Shown here: piece after piece, positions 17,206 to 27,476 of the stretch
Layout of the letters: each line of letters opens with the position of its first letter
Position numbering within the stretch: the first letter of the stretch is position 1
Origin: Roseateles_B sp041905785
GTDB lineage: Bacteria; Pseudomonadota; Gammaproteobacteria; Burkholderiales; Burkholderiaceae_C
NCBI GenBank assembly: GCA_041905785.1
Contig: JAYRKJ010000002.1
Coordinates: forward strand, 1-64,000
Reading direction: 5' to 3'
Length of the DNA: 64,000 nucleotides
The notes under the pieces: model-generated
Databases searched by the model: none
What the model saw: the letters and a program-made list of their open reading frames with translations, nothing else
Told to the model about the DNA's origin: nothing
Program-made: the position numbers and the translations under genes

Positions 17206-17274
17206 GTTGCAAGTGCCAGGGTCTCCGTGGGGTTTTGAGACACTCGGGCCTTCGCCGCTCCCCGCCTGCCCGCC

Positions 17275-17772
17275 ATGCCTCTCCTGGCCGCCGCCGACTA
17301 CCAGCCCGCCCTGCAGGCGCTGTTCGAGCGCATCGAAGCCCGGCTGCGCCCACTGCTGCCAGGCGCGCGCATCGAGCACATCGGGGCCTCCTCCATCCCG
17401 GGCGCCTCGTCCAAGGGCGACCTGGACATCTGCGTGATCGTCCCGCCTGCCGAGCACGCCCGCGTGGTCGACCTGCTGCGCGGCCGGGGTTATCACGTCA
17501 AGCCGGACACGCTGCGCACGCCCGAGCTGTGCATGCTGGTGGCGTCGCAGGAGGTGGCCGAGGGCCAGGACCTGGCCCTGCAGATCGTCGCGCAGGACTC
17601 GGCGTTCGAGGACTTCCTGCGCTTTCGCGAGGCTTTGCGCAGGGATCCTGCCCTGGTGGCGGCCTATGACGCCGTCAAGCGCCGGCATTGGGACCAGGGC
17701 GAGGACGCTTATCGGGCGGCGAAGGCCCGATTCATTGAATCCGTGCTGGCGGCGGGCGGCGACTGCCTATAG
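17275..17772 (+). CDS. GrpB family nucleotidyltransferase-fold protein
   Basis: A 165-residue GrpB/DUF-type protein with the nucleotidyltransferase-like signature HIGASSIPGASSKGDLDICV (about 40-59), where the two acidic residues of GDLDI would coordinate metal. The C-terminal DPALVAAYDAVKRRHW and ARFIESVL segments are typical. Family function is not established; some relatives are fused to dephospho-CoA kinase. It is divergent from the TetR gene and immediately precedes the AhpD-like gene, whose promoter overlaps its stop codon. Confidence 0.85.
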   Translation: MPLLAAADYQPALQALFERIEARLRPLLPGARIEHIGASSIPGASSKGDLDICVIVPPAEHARVVDLLRGRGYHVKPDTLRTPELCMLVASQEVAEGQDLALQIVAQDSAFEDFLRFREALRRDPALVAAYDAVKRRHWDQGEDAYRAAKARFIESVLAAGGDCL

Positions 17773-17773
17773 T
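17768..17773 (+). promoter_or_regulatory. -10 box TATAGT before the AhpD-like gene
   Basis: TATAGT overlaps the TAG stop of the GrpB gene and lies 26 nt before the ATG at 17800. No good -35 is visible. Confidence 0.45.
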
Positions 17774-17799
17774 CCGCCCCGCGCCGGTGGATCGGCGGG

Positions 17800-18279
17800 A
17801 TGGATGTCATGAGCGATGCACAGGCGGTGAGGCCGCGCCTGGACTGGGCGGCTTTCGAGAAGGACGCGGGCGGCGTGGTGCTGGCCCTGCGCGAGCTGGG
17901 TCGGGCCGTGGAAGCCTCGGGGCTGGACAAGCGCCTGTGCGAGCTGCTCAAGGTGCGCGTCTCGCAGATCAATGGCTGCGCCTTTTGCCTGCAATACCAC
18001 CTCAAGCTGGGCCGCGAGCTGGGCCTGGACGGCCTGCTGCTGGACCAACTGGCCTGCTGGCGGGACTCGCCGGCCTTTTCACGGCGCGAGCGCTCGGCCC
18101 TCGCCTGGGCCGAGGTGCTGACGCTGCAGGCCGGGCATCCGGATGCCGATGCCGCCTATGCCGCGCTGCAGGCGCAGTTCGGCAACGCGGAAATCGCCAA
18201 CCTGACCGCAGCGGTCGCGCACATCAACGCCTGGAACCGCATCGCCGGCGGTCTGCGCTTCATACCGCCTGCCGCTTGA
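17800..18279 (+). CDS. AhpD-like carboxymuconolactone decarboxylase family protein
   Basis: A 159-residue helical protein. The redox pair C60-A-F-C63, followed by His 67 in the same helix (CAFCLQYHLK), is the AhpD alkyl-hydroperoxidase active site, so a peroxidase or disulfide-reductase role is more likely than lactone decarboxylation. Typical downstream features are the RERSALAWAE segment and a C-terminal NLTAAVAHINAWNRIA helix. ATG at 17800 was chosen; ATG at 17809 is possible. No peroxiredoxin gene adjoins it. It converges with the first binding-protein gene. Confidence 0.88.
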   Translation: MDVMSDAQAVRPRLDWAAFEKDAGGVVLALRELGRAVEASGLDKRLCELLKVRVSQINGCAFCLQYHLKLGRELGLDGLLLDQLACWRDSPAFSRRERSALAWAEVLTLQAGHPDADAAYAALQAQFGNAEIANLTAAVAHINAWNRIAGGLRFIPPAA

Positions 18280-18303
18280 GGGCTGCGCGGCCCGGCGGGC
18301 GCC

Positions 18304-20145
18304 TCAACGCGGACTGCCCGCGGGGGCGCCGCTGATGTCCACGTACTCCCACCAGTTGAGCCAGAACAGCGGCCGGCGATAGCCCTGCACCCAGGGATGG
18401 GCCAGGTCCGTGACATAGCGGTGTCCGCGGAACTTGTAGGGCATGTAGGCGGTGGCCAGGCGCTTGCTTTCCCGGAACAGGGCCTGGCGCTGCGGTCCGT
18501 CGGGCAGGCCGCCGGCCTGCTCGACGAGCCGGTCCATGGCCTCCAGACGGAAGCGGGCGTAGTTGGACGCGCCGATGTGGCCGCTGTGGAAGCTGGCCAG
18601 CGCGTCCTGCGCGTCGGGCTTGGCGGCCGACACGGCCAGGCTCCAGATCATGTAGTGACCGGCGCGCAGGGCCTTGAAGTTCTCGGGCCACTTGCCGGTG
18701 CGGAAGTGCACGCGCAGGCCCACCGCGGCCAGGCTCTTCTGCCACAGTTCGTCGATCTGGCGCTGGAAGCCGTCGGGCGTGGTGAGGCTCTCCAGCACCA
18801 GTTGGCGGCCGTCCGGGTCTTCGCGCCAGCCGTCGCCGTCGCGGTCACGGTAGCCGTACAGGTCCAGCAGGGCCTTGGCGCGCGCAGGATCGTAGTCCCC
18901 CATCTCGCTCTTGTAGGTCGGGTCGTAGGCCGTGGTGTGGGGCAGGTAGGGCGACTGGGCCGGGATGGCCTGGCCACGGCGGGCCAGGCTGATCTCACGC
19001 CGGCAGTCGGTGGCCAGTGCGATGGCACGGCGCAGGGCCACCCGGGCGGGCTCATAGCCACCCACCACCGGATCGTCCATGTTGAAGACGGTGTAGAGCA
19101 CGTCGGCCAGCAGCTCGCGGTAGGCCTGGATGCCCTGACGGGCCAGGTTGGGGGCGAGGCGGCCCTGGGGCAGGATCTGCTGGATGAAGTCCTCTGGCGT
19201 GCGCTCCAGGAAGTCGAACTGGCGGTTCAGGAAGGCGAGCCAGCGCGGCTGGTTCTCCTCGATGATGGCCACCTGCACCTGGTCGACCATGGGCAGGCGC
19301 CGGCCCTTGAAGCGGGCCAGCAAGACCTGACCCTCTTTGTCCTCGGGCGCGGGCTGGGCGTCGTAGTAGCGCTCGCGGTACTGCGGGTTGCGATCCAGCG
19401 TGATCAGCGAGCTGCGCCGCCACTGGCTCAGCACGAACGGGCCGGTGCCCACCGGATGCTCCATGGTCTGGCCCGCATAGGCCTCGATCACCTCGCGCGC
19501 CACCGCGCCGTAGGTGTCGATCTGGGCGAAGACCTCCAGCAGGCGCGGGCGTGTTTCCTTGAGACGGATCTGCAGGGTGTAGCGGTCCAGGGCGCGCAGG
19601 CCTTCGATGGGTTTGTCGTAGTCGAAGGGCGTCTTGCTCTTGAGCAGGGCCGCGCGGTACTCGGCCAGGCCCAGGATGCCCAGCTCCTCCAGCTCGGACC
19701 AGGACGGCGAGGCGACCTCGGGATCGGCGAAGCGCTTCCAGCTGTAGATGAAGTCCTCCGCCACCAGCTCGCGGCGCTGGCCCTTGAAGGCGGGGTCGGC
19801 GGCAAAGTAGATGCCGGGGCGCACCCGCATGGTCCAGACCTTGAAGTCGTCCGAGACCTCGGGCATGGCTTCGGCCACCAGGGGCTTCAGCAGGGCGGGC
19901 TTGGCCAGATGGTCGTAGCTGTAGAGGCCCTCGAAGATGTGGGCGGTGATGATGCGCGAGTAGAGGTCGCTGATGCGGGCCGGGTCGAAGCCGGTTTCGG
20001 CGATGCGGAAGGCATAGCGCAGCACCTTGGCCGGCGCCGGGGAGGCAGCCGCAGGCGGGAGCTCGGCACCGAAGCCGGCAAGGCCGGCGAGAACAGCCAG
20101 GAGATCACGGCGGGAAGAGCCGCCCGCGGCAGCGCGGAATGTCAT
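18304..20145 (-). CDS. ABC transporter substrate-binding protein, family 5 (peptide type), paralogue 1
   Basis: A 613-residue periplasmic binding protein of the SBP_bac_5 (DppA/OppA) class. The N-terminus has a twin-arginine-type signal (SSRRDLLAVLAG, RR at 12-13) and the mature part begins around KVLRYAFRIAETGFDPARISDLYS. It is highly similar throughout to the product of 20230-22068, sharing MEHPVGTGPF-, EENQPRWL- and FRTGKWPEN-type segments, so the two arose by duplication. An EF-hand-like DRDGDGWRED loop lies near residue 430. It faces the divergent permease operon and probably feeds it with peptides or another oligomer; the ligand is unknown. One exact copy of the 15-mer AGGGTCAGGTCTTGC lies inside. 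Confidence 0.92.
   Translation of the reverse strand: MTFRAAAGGSSRRDLLAVLAGLAGFGAELPPAAASPAPAKVLRYAFRIAETGFDPARISDLYSRIITAHIFEGLYSYDHLAKPALLKPLVAEAMPEVSDDFKVWTMRVRPGIYFAADPAFKGQRRELVAEDFIYSWKRFADPEVASPSWSELEELGILGLAEYRAALLKSKTPFDYDKPIEGLRALDRYTLQIRLKETRPRLLEVFAQIDTYGAVAREVIEAYAGQTMEHPVGTGPFVLSQWRRSSLITLDRNPQYRERYYDAQPAPEDKEGQVLLARFKGRRLPMVDQVQVAIIEENQPRWLAFLNRQFDFLERTPEDFIQQILPQGRLAPNLARQGIQAYRELLADVLYTVFNMDDPVVGGYEPARVALRRAIALATDCRREISLARRGQAIPAQSPYLPHTTAYDPTYKSEMGDYDPARAKALLDLYGYRDRDGDGWREDPDGRQLVLESLTTPDGFQRQIDELWQKSLAAVGLRVHFRTGKWPENFKALRAGHYMIWSLAVSAAKPDAQDALASFHSGHIGASNYARFRLEAMDRLVEQAGGLPDGPQRQALFRESKRLATAYMPYKFRGHRYVTDLAHPWVQGYRRPLFWLNWWEYVDISGAPAGSPR
19320..19334 (-). repeat. Exact copy of 15-mer AGGGTCAGGTCTTGC
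   Basis: One of six exact copies in the window; here it is in the sense strand of the binding-protein gene and encodes part of EGQVLL. Confidence 0.9.
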
Positions 20146-20229
20146 GGACGCAGTGTCGCGGAAGCCCCGGCTCCGGCGAGCACGTATTCACCCCTAGTGC
20201 GCCACATTCCTGGGGCACACCCGGACGCG

Positions 20230-22068
20230 TCAGCGCCGCGCGCTCGCCTGCTGCTCGAGGTCGATGTCCACGTAGGCCCAGAAGTCGCGCATGTAGATGT
20301 TGCGGTCATAGCCGATCACCCAGGGCTGGGCCATGTCCGTGAAGATGCGGTGCACCTCGGCCTTGAAGGGCATGTAGGCCACCAGCAGGCGCTGGGCCTC
20401 GGCCATCAGGGCCTGGCGCTCGGGGCCGTCGGGCAGGCGCTTCTGCTTGGCGTACAGGGCGTTGTAGGCCGGCAGGTCGAAGCGCGACTTGTTGGACTGG
20501 CCCTTGTTGGGGCCGTAGCCCAGGCCCAGGAAGGTGTCGCCGTCCGGCGCCGTGGCGCTCCAGCCCACGCCCCACATCTGCAGCCTGCCGGCGTTGGCCG
20601 CCTTGAGGTTCTCGGGCCACTTGCCGAAGCGGAACTTGATGCGCACCTGGATCGCGTCCATCGCCTTTTGCCAGAGCTCGGCCAGCGCGCGCTTCTCGCC
20701 ATCGGGTTCAGTGGCGTACTCGATCACCAGGGGCCGGCCGTCGGGCAGGTCGCGCCAGCCGTCGCCGTCCTTGTCCACGTAGCCGTAGAGGTCCAGCAGC
20801 GCCCGGGCACGGCCCACATCGTGCTGGCTCATCTCGGAGCGGAAGCCGGGGTCGTAGCCGAAGGTGCCGGGCGGGATGGGGCCTTGCGCGGGGATGGCCT
20901 GGCCGCGGCGCGGCAGGCGCACCACCTTCTCCAGGTCCACCGCCAGGGCGATGGCGCGGCGCAGCGCCACCTTGTCCGGCGTGTAGCCGCCCAGCACCGG
21001 GTCCTCCATGTTGAAGTAGGAGAGGTACAGGTCGGAGCGCGAGTACCGGATGGCCTGCATGCCGCGCTTGGCCAGGTTGGGCGCGAGCTTGTTCTGCGGC
21101 ATGACCATGGGCAGGAACTCCTGCGGCACGTCGTCCACCAGGTCGGACTCGTTGCGCAGGAAGGACAGCCAGCGCGGCTGGTTCTCCTCGATCACGGCGA
21201 TCTCCACCCGGTCCACCATGGGCAGCTTGCGGCCCTTGAGGCGGGCGGCCGCCGCGACCATGCGCGCGTCCGCCGGGTTGGGGGTCTCGTCGTAGAACAC
21301 GTCGCGGTAGTTCGGGTTCTTCTCAAGCACGATGAGCGAGCTGCGCCGCCAGTCCGCCAGACGCCAGGGGCCGGTGCCCACCGGGTGCTCCATGCTCTTG
21401 TCGCCATAGGCCTCGATCACTTCGCGGGCCACCGCGCCCAGCATGGCATCGGCGAAGTTGTAGATGAAGCGCGGGTCGCCCAGCTCGGTGCGGATCTGGA
21501 AGGTGTAGCGGTCCAGCACCTTGGCGCCGGCGACCTCGCGGTCGTAATCGAAGGGCTTCTTGCTCCTGAGGGCCTGCTGGCGCAGCTCGGACAGCCCCGG
21601 CAGCAGGGCGTTCTCCAGCACGTAGAGGTTGCTGCTCTGCGTGGCCGGGTCGTAATGGCGCTTGAGCGAGTAGACGTAATCGGCGGCGGTCAGCTCGCGC
21701 TTGCGGCCGTGAAATGCCGGGTCGTCGGCGAAGTAGATGCCCGGCTTGACGCGAAAGGTCAGGGTCTTGAAGTCGGCGCTGATGACCGGCATCGCTTCCA
21801 CGGTGGAGGGCTTCAGGCGGGCCGGCCGGGCGAGGTACTCGAAGCGCAGCGGGGCATCGAAGATGCCGGCGGTGATGGTGCGGGAATACAGGTCCGAGAC
21901 CCGCGCGGGGTCGAAGCCGGTCTCGGCGACGCGGATGGCATAGCGCAGGACCTTCTGGGGCGCCGCGGCGACCGGGTCCGGGGGCGCAGCACTTGGGGCC
22001 TGGGCATGCAGCGACGGGCCGGCCCCCAGGGCACCCAGCAACAGAGCAGCAGCAACGACAGCGCGCAT
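20230..22068 (-). CDS. ABC transporter substrate-binding protein, family 5 (peptide type), paralogue 2
   Basis: A family-5 binding protein of about 612 residues with a Sec signal (MRAVVAAALLLGALGAGPSL; start at 22068, with an in-frame ATG 9 nt upstream also possible). Mature sequence starts near KVLRYAIRVAETGFDPARVS. It parallels the 18304-20145 protein almost residue for residue in several blocks, including the calcium-loop-like DKDGDGWRDL. The two signals differ (Tat-like versus Sec), so the pair may be exported by different routes. It is divergent from the permease genes with a 249-nt shared control region, and is the more likely primary binding protein. Confidence 0.92.
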   Translation of the reverse strand: MRAVVAAALLLGALGAGPSLHAQAPSAAPPDPVAAAPQKVLRYAIRVAETGFDPARVSDLYSRTITAGIFDAPLRFEYLARPARLKPSTVEAMPVISADFKTLTFRVKPGIYFADDPAFHGRKRELTAADYVYSLKRHYDPATQSSNLYVLENALLPGLSELRQQALRSKKPFDYDREVAGAKVLDRYTFQIRTELGDPRFIYNFADAMLGAVAREVIEAYGDKSMEHPVGTGPWRLADWRRSSLIVLEKNPNYRDVFYDETPNPADARMVAAAARLKGRKLPMVDRVEIAVIEENQPRWLSFLRNESDLVDDVPQEFLPMVMPQNKLAPNLAKRGMQAIRYSRSDLYLSYFNMEDPVLGGYTPDKVALRRAIALAVDLEKVVRLPRRGQAIPAQGPIPPGTFGYDPGFRSEMSQHDVGRARALLDLYGYVDKDGDGWRDLPDGRPLVIEYATEPDGEKRALAELWQKAMDAIQVRIKFRFGKWPENLKAANAGRLQMWGVGWSATAPDGDTFLGLGYGPNKGQSNKSRFDLPAYNALYAKQKRLPDGPERQALMAEAQRLLVAYMPFKAEVHRIFTDMAQPWVIGYDRNIYMRDFWAYVDIDLEQQASARR

Positions 22069-22317
22069 TCTTGGCATCCCTCACGAACCAGTGGCCGGGC
22101 ACGGCAGGTCCGGCACGGGCTGGCGATTGTGACGCAGAAGCCCCAGGAATTCCCCTAGGAAGAATCCAGCATCGGCTCCGCACAAACAGGCATGGGCAGG
22201 CTGACGGGCCTGCACTAGACTGGCGCCCGAGTTGGAGCGGCCAGCGCCCGCCGCTGCACTCAATCCTGGGCTCTGGCTGCCGCCGGGGCTGGCAGTCCGA
22301 CCCGGAGACCGACAGCC

Positions 22318-23256
22318 ATGACGGCATATCTCTTGCGGCGCCTGTGGCAAATGGTTCCCACCCTGCTGGGCGTCGTGCTGCTGGTGTTTTTCCTGTTCCG
22401 CTGGTTTGGCGGCGACCCGGCCGAGATCCTCGGCGGGCAGAACGCGTCCGCCGAACAGATCCTGGCCATCCGCGAACAGCTGGGCCTGAACCGGCCGGTC
22501 TGGGAGCAGCTGCTGATCTTCCTGAAGCAGATCGTCACCTTCAACTGGGGTCACAGCTGGGCCACCCATGAATCCGTGGGCCGGCTTTTCGCGACCCGCC
22601 TGCCCGCCACCTTGACCGTGATGCTGCCCATCCTGTGCCTGGAGGTGCTGCTCGCCATTCCCCTCGCACTGGCCGTGGCCGCCGTGCGGGGCTCGCTGAC
22701 CGACCGCGCAGTGATGGTGCTGAGCACGGTGGCCGTGTCGATTTCCCTGTTGGTCTACGTGATCGTGGGCCAGTACCTCTTCGCCTTCCGGCTGGGGTGG
22801 TTCCCCGTGCAGGGCTGGAGCGACAGCACCTGGACCAATCTCATGACCTATGCACCGCTGCCCGTCATGGTGGCGGTCGCCGTGGCGCTGGCACCGTACA
22901 CGCGGCTCTACCGCAGCTTCTTCCTGGACGAGATCGGCCATGACTACGTGCGCACCGCCCGCGCCAAGGGGCTGACGGAGCGGCGCATCCTGCTCAAGCA
23001 CGTGCTGCGCAATGCGCTGATCCCCATCCTCACCAACATCTCGGTGGCCCTGCCCGGCGTGTTCGTGGGCTCCTTCCTGCTGGAGGTCTTCTTCTCCATC
23101 CCGGGCCTGGGCCGCGAGCTGCTGCTGGCGGTCAACCGCAGCGACTACCCGGTGATCCAGGCCTTCGCCATCTACCTGGCCATGCTGACCATGGTGATCA
23201 ATCTCATCACCGACCTGCTGTACAAGCGCGTCGACCCCCGGGTGGTGCTGAAATGA
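22318..23256 (+). CDS. ABC transporter permease, DppB/OppB type
   Basis: A 312-residue inner-membrane permease opening MTAYLLRRLWQMVPTLLGVV, typical for DppB/OppB proteins, with six predicted helices and the cytoplasmic EAA loop (DYVRTARAKGLTERRIL, about 205-221) that docks on the ATPase. The extended RFGWFPVQGW-like loop is normal. It is first gene of the permease-permease-ATPase operon and divergent from the two binding-protein genes. Confidence 0.94.
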   Translation: MTAYLLRRLWQMVPTLLGVVLLVFFLFRWFGGDPAEILGGQNASAEQILAIREQLGLNRPVWEQLLIFLKQIVTFNWGHSWATHESVGRLFATRLPATLTVMLPILCLEVLLAIPLALAVAAVRGSLTDRAVMVLSTVAVSISLLVYVIVGQYLFAFRLGWFPVQGWSDSTWTNLMTYAPLPVMVAVAVALAPYTRLYRSFFLDEIGHDYVRTARAKGLTERRILLKHVLRNALIPILTNISVALPGVFVGSFLLEVFFSIPGLGRELLLAVNRSDYPVIQAFAIYLAMLTMVINLITDLLYKRVDPRVVLK

Positions 23257-23302
23257 CCCGCCTTCTGTCGGCTTCGCCGGCCTTGTCGGCCGCCTCCTGG
23301 GG

Positions 23303-23319
23303 CGACGCTCAAAGCGTCG
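23303..23319 (+). other. Intra-operon hairpin between the two permease genes
   Basis: CGACGCT-CAA-AGCGTCG, a perfect 7-bp stem with 3-nt loop in the 98-106-nt spacer. No U-run follows, so it is more likely an mRNA processing or stability element than a terminator. Confidence 0.5.
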
Positions 23320-23362
23320 GCATTGGTATCGCGCGGGCTGTCAGCCTGCGTGGGTGAGCTTT

Positions 23363-24421
23363 ATGAGTGCAACTGTGACTGCATTGCCTGTGAATTCGAG
23401 CGCCGCATCGCAAGGATCCCAGGGCGTCTGGGCCGCGGCCTGGCGGCGCCTGCGCGGGGACCGTCTGGGCATGGCCTGCCTCTGGGTGGTGGTGCTGTTC
23501 CTGGGCCTGGTGCTGGCGACGGGCCTGGGGCTGATCGCGGCGGACTGGCAGAAGGAGATCGGCGTGTCCAATGCGCCGCCCAGCTTCATGGGGCCGGGCG
23601 CCGCCGAATCGACGCAGGCGGCCCAGGGGCCCAAGGGTCCCAATGTGGACCTCTCCGACGTCGACCCCCTGGCCCCCCGCTACGCCGAATGGGAAGCCCG
23701 GGCCCGCAGCTTCAAGACCGAGGACCTCGTCAAGCGCGAAACCCTGCCCTTCGGGGCCGACCGGCTGGGCCGCGACGTGCTGGCCAAGGTGATGAAGGGG
23801 GCCGAGGTGTCCATCATGGTGGGGGTGCTGGCCGCCCTGGTCGCCACCCTGATCGGCACGGTGCTGGGCGCCCTCTCCGGCTTCTTCGGCCGGCGCGTGG
23901 GGGACTTTCTGGAGTGGGTCTACAACGTCTTCACCGCGGTGCCGGACATCCTGCTGATCTTCGCCTTCGCGGCCATCTTCGGCCGCGGCGTGCTGCCGGT
24001 GGTGATGATCCTGGGCCTGGCCGGCTGGACCGGCGTGTACCGGCTGGTGCGCGCCGAGTTCATCAAGCACTCCAGCCGCGAGTACGTGCGGGCCGCCGAG
24101 GCCATCGGCGCCTCGCAGGGCGCGCGCATGTTCCGCCACATCCTGCCCAATGTTTCGCACGTGACCCTGGTGCAGCTGTCCCTGCTGGTGGTGCGCTTCA
24201 TCAAGAGCGAGGTGATCCTGTCCTACCTGGGGCTGGGCGTCAGCGTGGACCAGGTCTCCTGGGGCACCATGCTGGCCGAGGCACAGAGCGAGCTGATCCT
24301 GGGCTACTGGTGGCAGCTGACTGCCGTGGCCGTTTGCATGGCGGTGTTCGTGACGGCCTTCGCGCTGTGCACGGATGCGCTGCGCGACGCGCTGGATCCC
24401 AAATTGCGTGGCCTGGAATGA
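23363..24421 (+). CDS. ABC transporter permease, DppC/OppC type
   Basis: A 352-residue permease. It has an N-terminal OppC_N-type helix (LGMACLWVVVLFLGLVL), a periplasmic loop of about 100 residues ending at LPFGADRLGRDVLAKVMKGAE, and the transport core with the EAA motif EYVRAAEAIGASQGARMF (about 235-252). I chose the ATG at 23363; a GTG 9 nt upstream would add three residues. It pairs with the upstream DppB-type subunit to form the channel. Confidence 0.93.
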   Translation: MSATVTALPVNSSAASQGSQGVWAAAWRRLRGDRLGMACLWVVVLFLGLVLATGLGLIAADWQKEIGVSNAPPSFMGPGAAESTQAAQGPKGPNVDLSDVDPLAPRYAEWEARARSFKTEDLVKRETLPFGADRLGRDVLAKVMKGAEVSIMVGVLAALVATLIGTVLGALSGFFGRRVGDFLEWVYNVFTAVPDILLIFAFAAIFGRGVLPVVMILGLAGWTGVYRLVRAEFIKHSSREYVRAAEAIGASQGARMFRHILPNVSHVTLVQLSLLVVRFIKSEVILSYLGLGVSVDQVSWGTMLAEAQSELILGYWWQLTAVAVCMAVFVTAFALCTDALRDALDPKLRGLE

Positions 24422-24550
24422 TGGAACACCCCCTACGCGCTTCGCGCGCCCCATCGAAGGGGGCCAGTCCGCAGGCCCGGCAAAGCGGGGTCCTCGGGCT
24501 GCACCTGATCAAACCCGGTGGAGTTGGCGCCGGAACGAATGAGAGATGAC

Positions 24551-26230
<1,680 letters not shown>

Positions 26231-26347
26231 GGGCCGGCTCCGCGCATCCCGTCCCACGTCAGCAACCGTTCATCGCTTTGCACGGCGGGCCGGACGCGGC
26301 TTCGCCTACAGTCGCCCCCATTCCAAACCATCCCCTGGAGGACACCC

Positions 26348-26539
26348 ATGAAACGCATCGCCACCCTGGCCGCCGTCACCCTCGCTGCCCTGCTGAACAG
26401 CGCCTGCGTCATCGCCCCCAACAGCGAGCGCGTCATCGCCGATCGCGAGGCGCTGACTCAGATGAGCGAGCAGGCCACCAAGACCTGCGGCGCCGGCAAC
26501 GTCAAGGACGTGACCCACAAGAGCTTCACCTGCAAGTGA
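26348..26539 (+). CDS. Small lipoprotein
   Basis: A 63-residue protein with a lipoprotein signal ending LLNSAC (Cys near 19) and a short hydrophilic mature part with two further cysteines (TCGAGN and the terminal TCK). A good ribosome binding site (TGGAGG) lies 8 nt before the ATG and a TACAGT -10-like box near 26308. It has no recognisable function; the two cysteines could form a disulfide in the periplasm. It stands between the ABC operon and a hydrolase gene. Confidence 0.8.
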   Translation: MKRIATLAAVTLAALLNSACVIAPNSERVIADREALTQMSEQATKTCGAGNVKDVTHKSFTCK

Positions 26540-26567
26540 CGCACCATGCGGCGTCATGCCGCCGGCC

Positions 26568-26573
26568 TATGAT
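26568..26573 (+). promoter_or_regulatory. -10 box TATGAT almost at the start codon (probable leaderless mRNA)
   Basis: TATGAT is followed after only 6 nt (GGGCGC) by the hydrolase ATG at 26580, which would place the transcription start on or next to the A of the start codon. No ribosome binding site is present, consistent with leaderless translation. Confidence 0.5.
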
Positions 26574-26579
26574 GGGCGC

Positions 26580-27476
26580 ATGCAAAGCCATGTGAACGCC
26601 AACGGCCTGCGCATTGCCGTCGACGACCAGGGGCCCCGCGGGGCCCCTGCGCTTTTGATGGTCATGGGTTTGGGGCTGCAGCTGATCGCCTGGCCCCAGG
26701 GCCTGGTCGACGCCCTCACGGCCCGCGGTCTGCGCGTGGTCCGCTTCGACAACCGCGACGTCGGCCTCAGCCAGCACCTGGACCACCTGGGCGTGCCCCA
26801 CCTGGGATGGGCCTCGTTCAAGCACCTGCTGCACCTGCCGGTGCGCAGCCCCTACAGCCTGGCCGACATGGCCCGCGACGCGCTGGGCGTGATGGAGGCG
26901 CTGGCCCTGCCGCGTGCCCATGTCTGGGGGGCGTCCATGGGCGGCATGATCGCCCAGCATCTCGCGGCCCTGGCGCCGGACCGGGTGCAAAGCCTGACCC
27001 TCATGATGACCACCGCGGGCGCCCGCCATCTGCCGGGTCCGAGCTGGCCGGTGCGCCAGGCCCTGCTGGCCCGCCCGCTGCGGCGCGACGAAGCCACGCT
27101 GCAGGCGCATTTCGCCGCGCTGTACCGGCTGATCGGCAGCCCGGCCTACCCGGCACCGGAAGGCTGGCTGGAAGCGCGTGTCCTGGAGGCCATCCGCCGC
27201 AGCGACCATCCGGCGGGCATGCTGCGCCAGCTGATGGCCGTGGTGGCCGACGCCGACCGCACGCCGCTGGTTCGCCGCATCGCCGCGCCCAGCCTGGTGA
27301 TCCATGGCGAGGCGGACCCCTTGGTGCCGGTCGCAGCGGGCCGGCACCTGGCGCGCCAGCTGCGCCAGGTGAGCACGGACTTCATCCCCGGCATGGGGCA
27401 CGACCTGCCGCCGGCCCTGTGGCCCCGTTATGCGGACCGGGTGGCGGCCCTGGTCCATGGGGCACATGCCGCATGA
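26580..27476 (+). CDS. Alpha/beta hydrolase
   Basis: A 298-residue alpha/beta-hydrolase with nucleophile motif GASMGGM (Ser near residue 124), strand LRVVRFDNRDVGLS typical for the esterase/aclacinomycin methylesterase-like group, acid in HGEADPLVP and catalytic His in GMGHDLP. The start at 26580 lacks a ribosome binding site, which fits a leaderless transcript. Its stop overlaps the ATG of the HD-domain gene by ATGA, so the two are translationally coupled. The substrate is unknown. Confidence 0.9.
   Translation: MQSHVNANGLRIAVDDQGPRGAPALLMVMGLGLQLIAWPQGLVDALTARGLRVVRFDNRDVGLSQHLDHLGVPHLGWASFKHLLHLPVRSPYSLADMARDALGVMEALALPRAHVWGASMGGMIAQHLAALAPDRVQSLTLMMTTAGARHLPGPSWPVRQALLARPLRRDEATLQAHFAALYRLIGSPAYPAPEGWLEARVLEAIRRSDHPAGMLRQLMAVVADADRTPLVRRIAAPSLVIHGEADPLVPVAAGRHLARQLRQVSTDFIPGMGHDLPPALWPRYADRVAALVHGAHAA

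Noticed and set aside
20186..22160. Shared CCCCTAG strings upstream of both binding-protein genes as a common operator
   Set aside because: Match is only about seven bases at different distances (about 45 and 90 nt) from the starts; not enough to claim.
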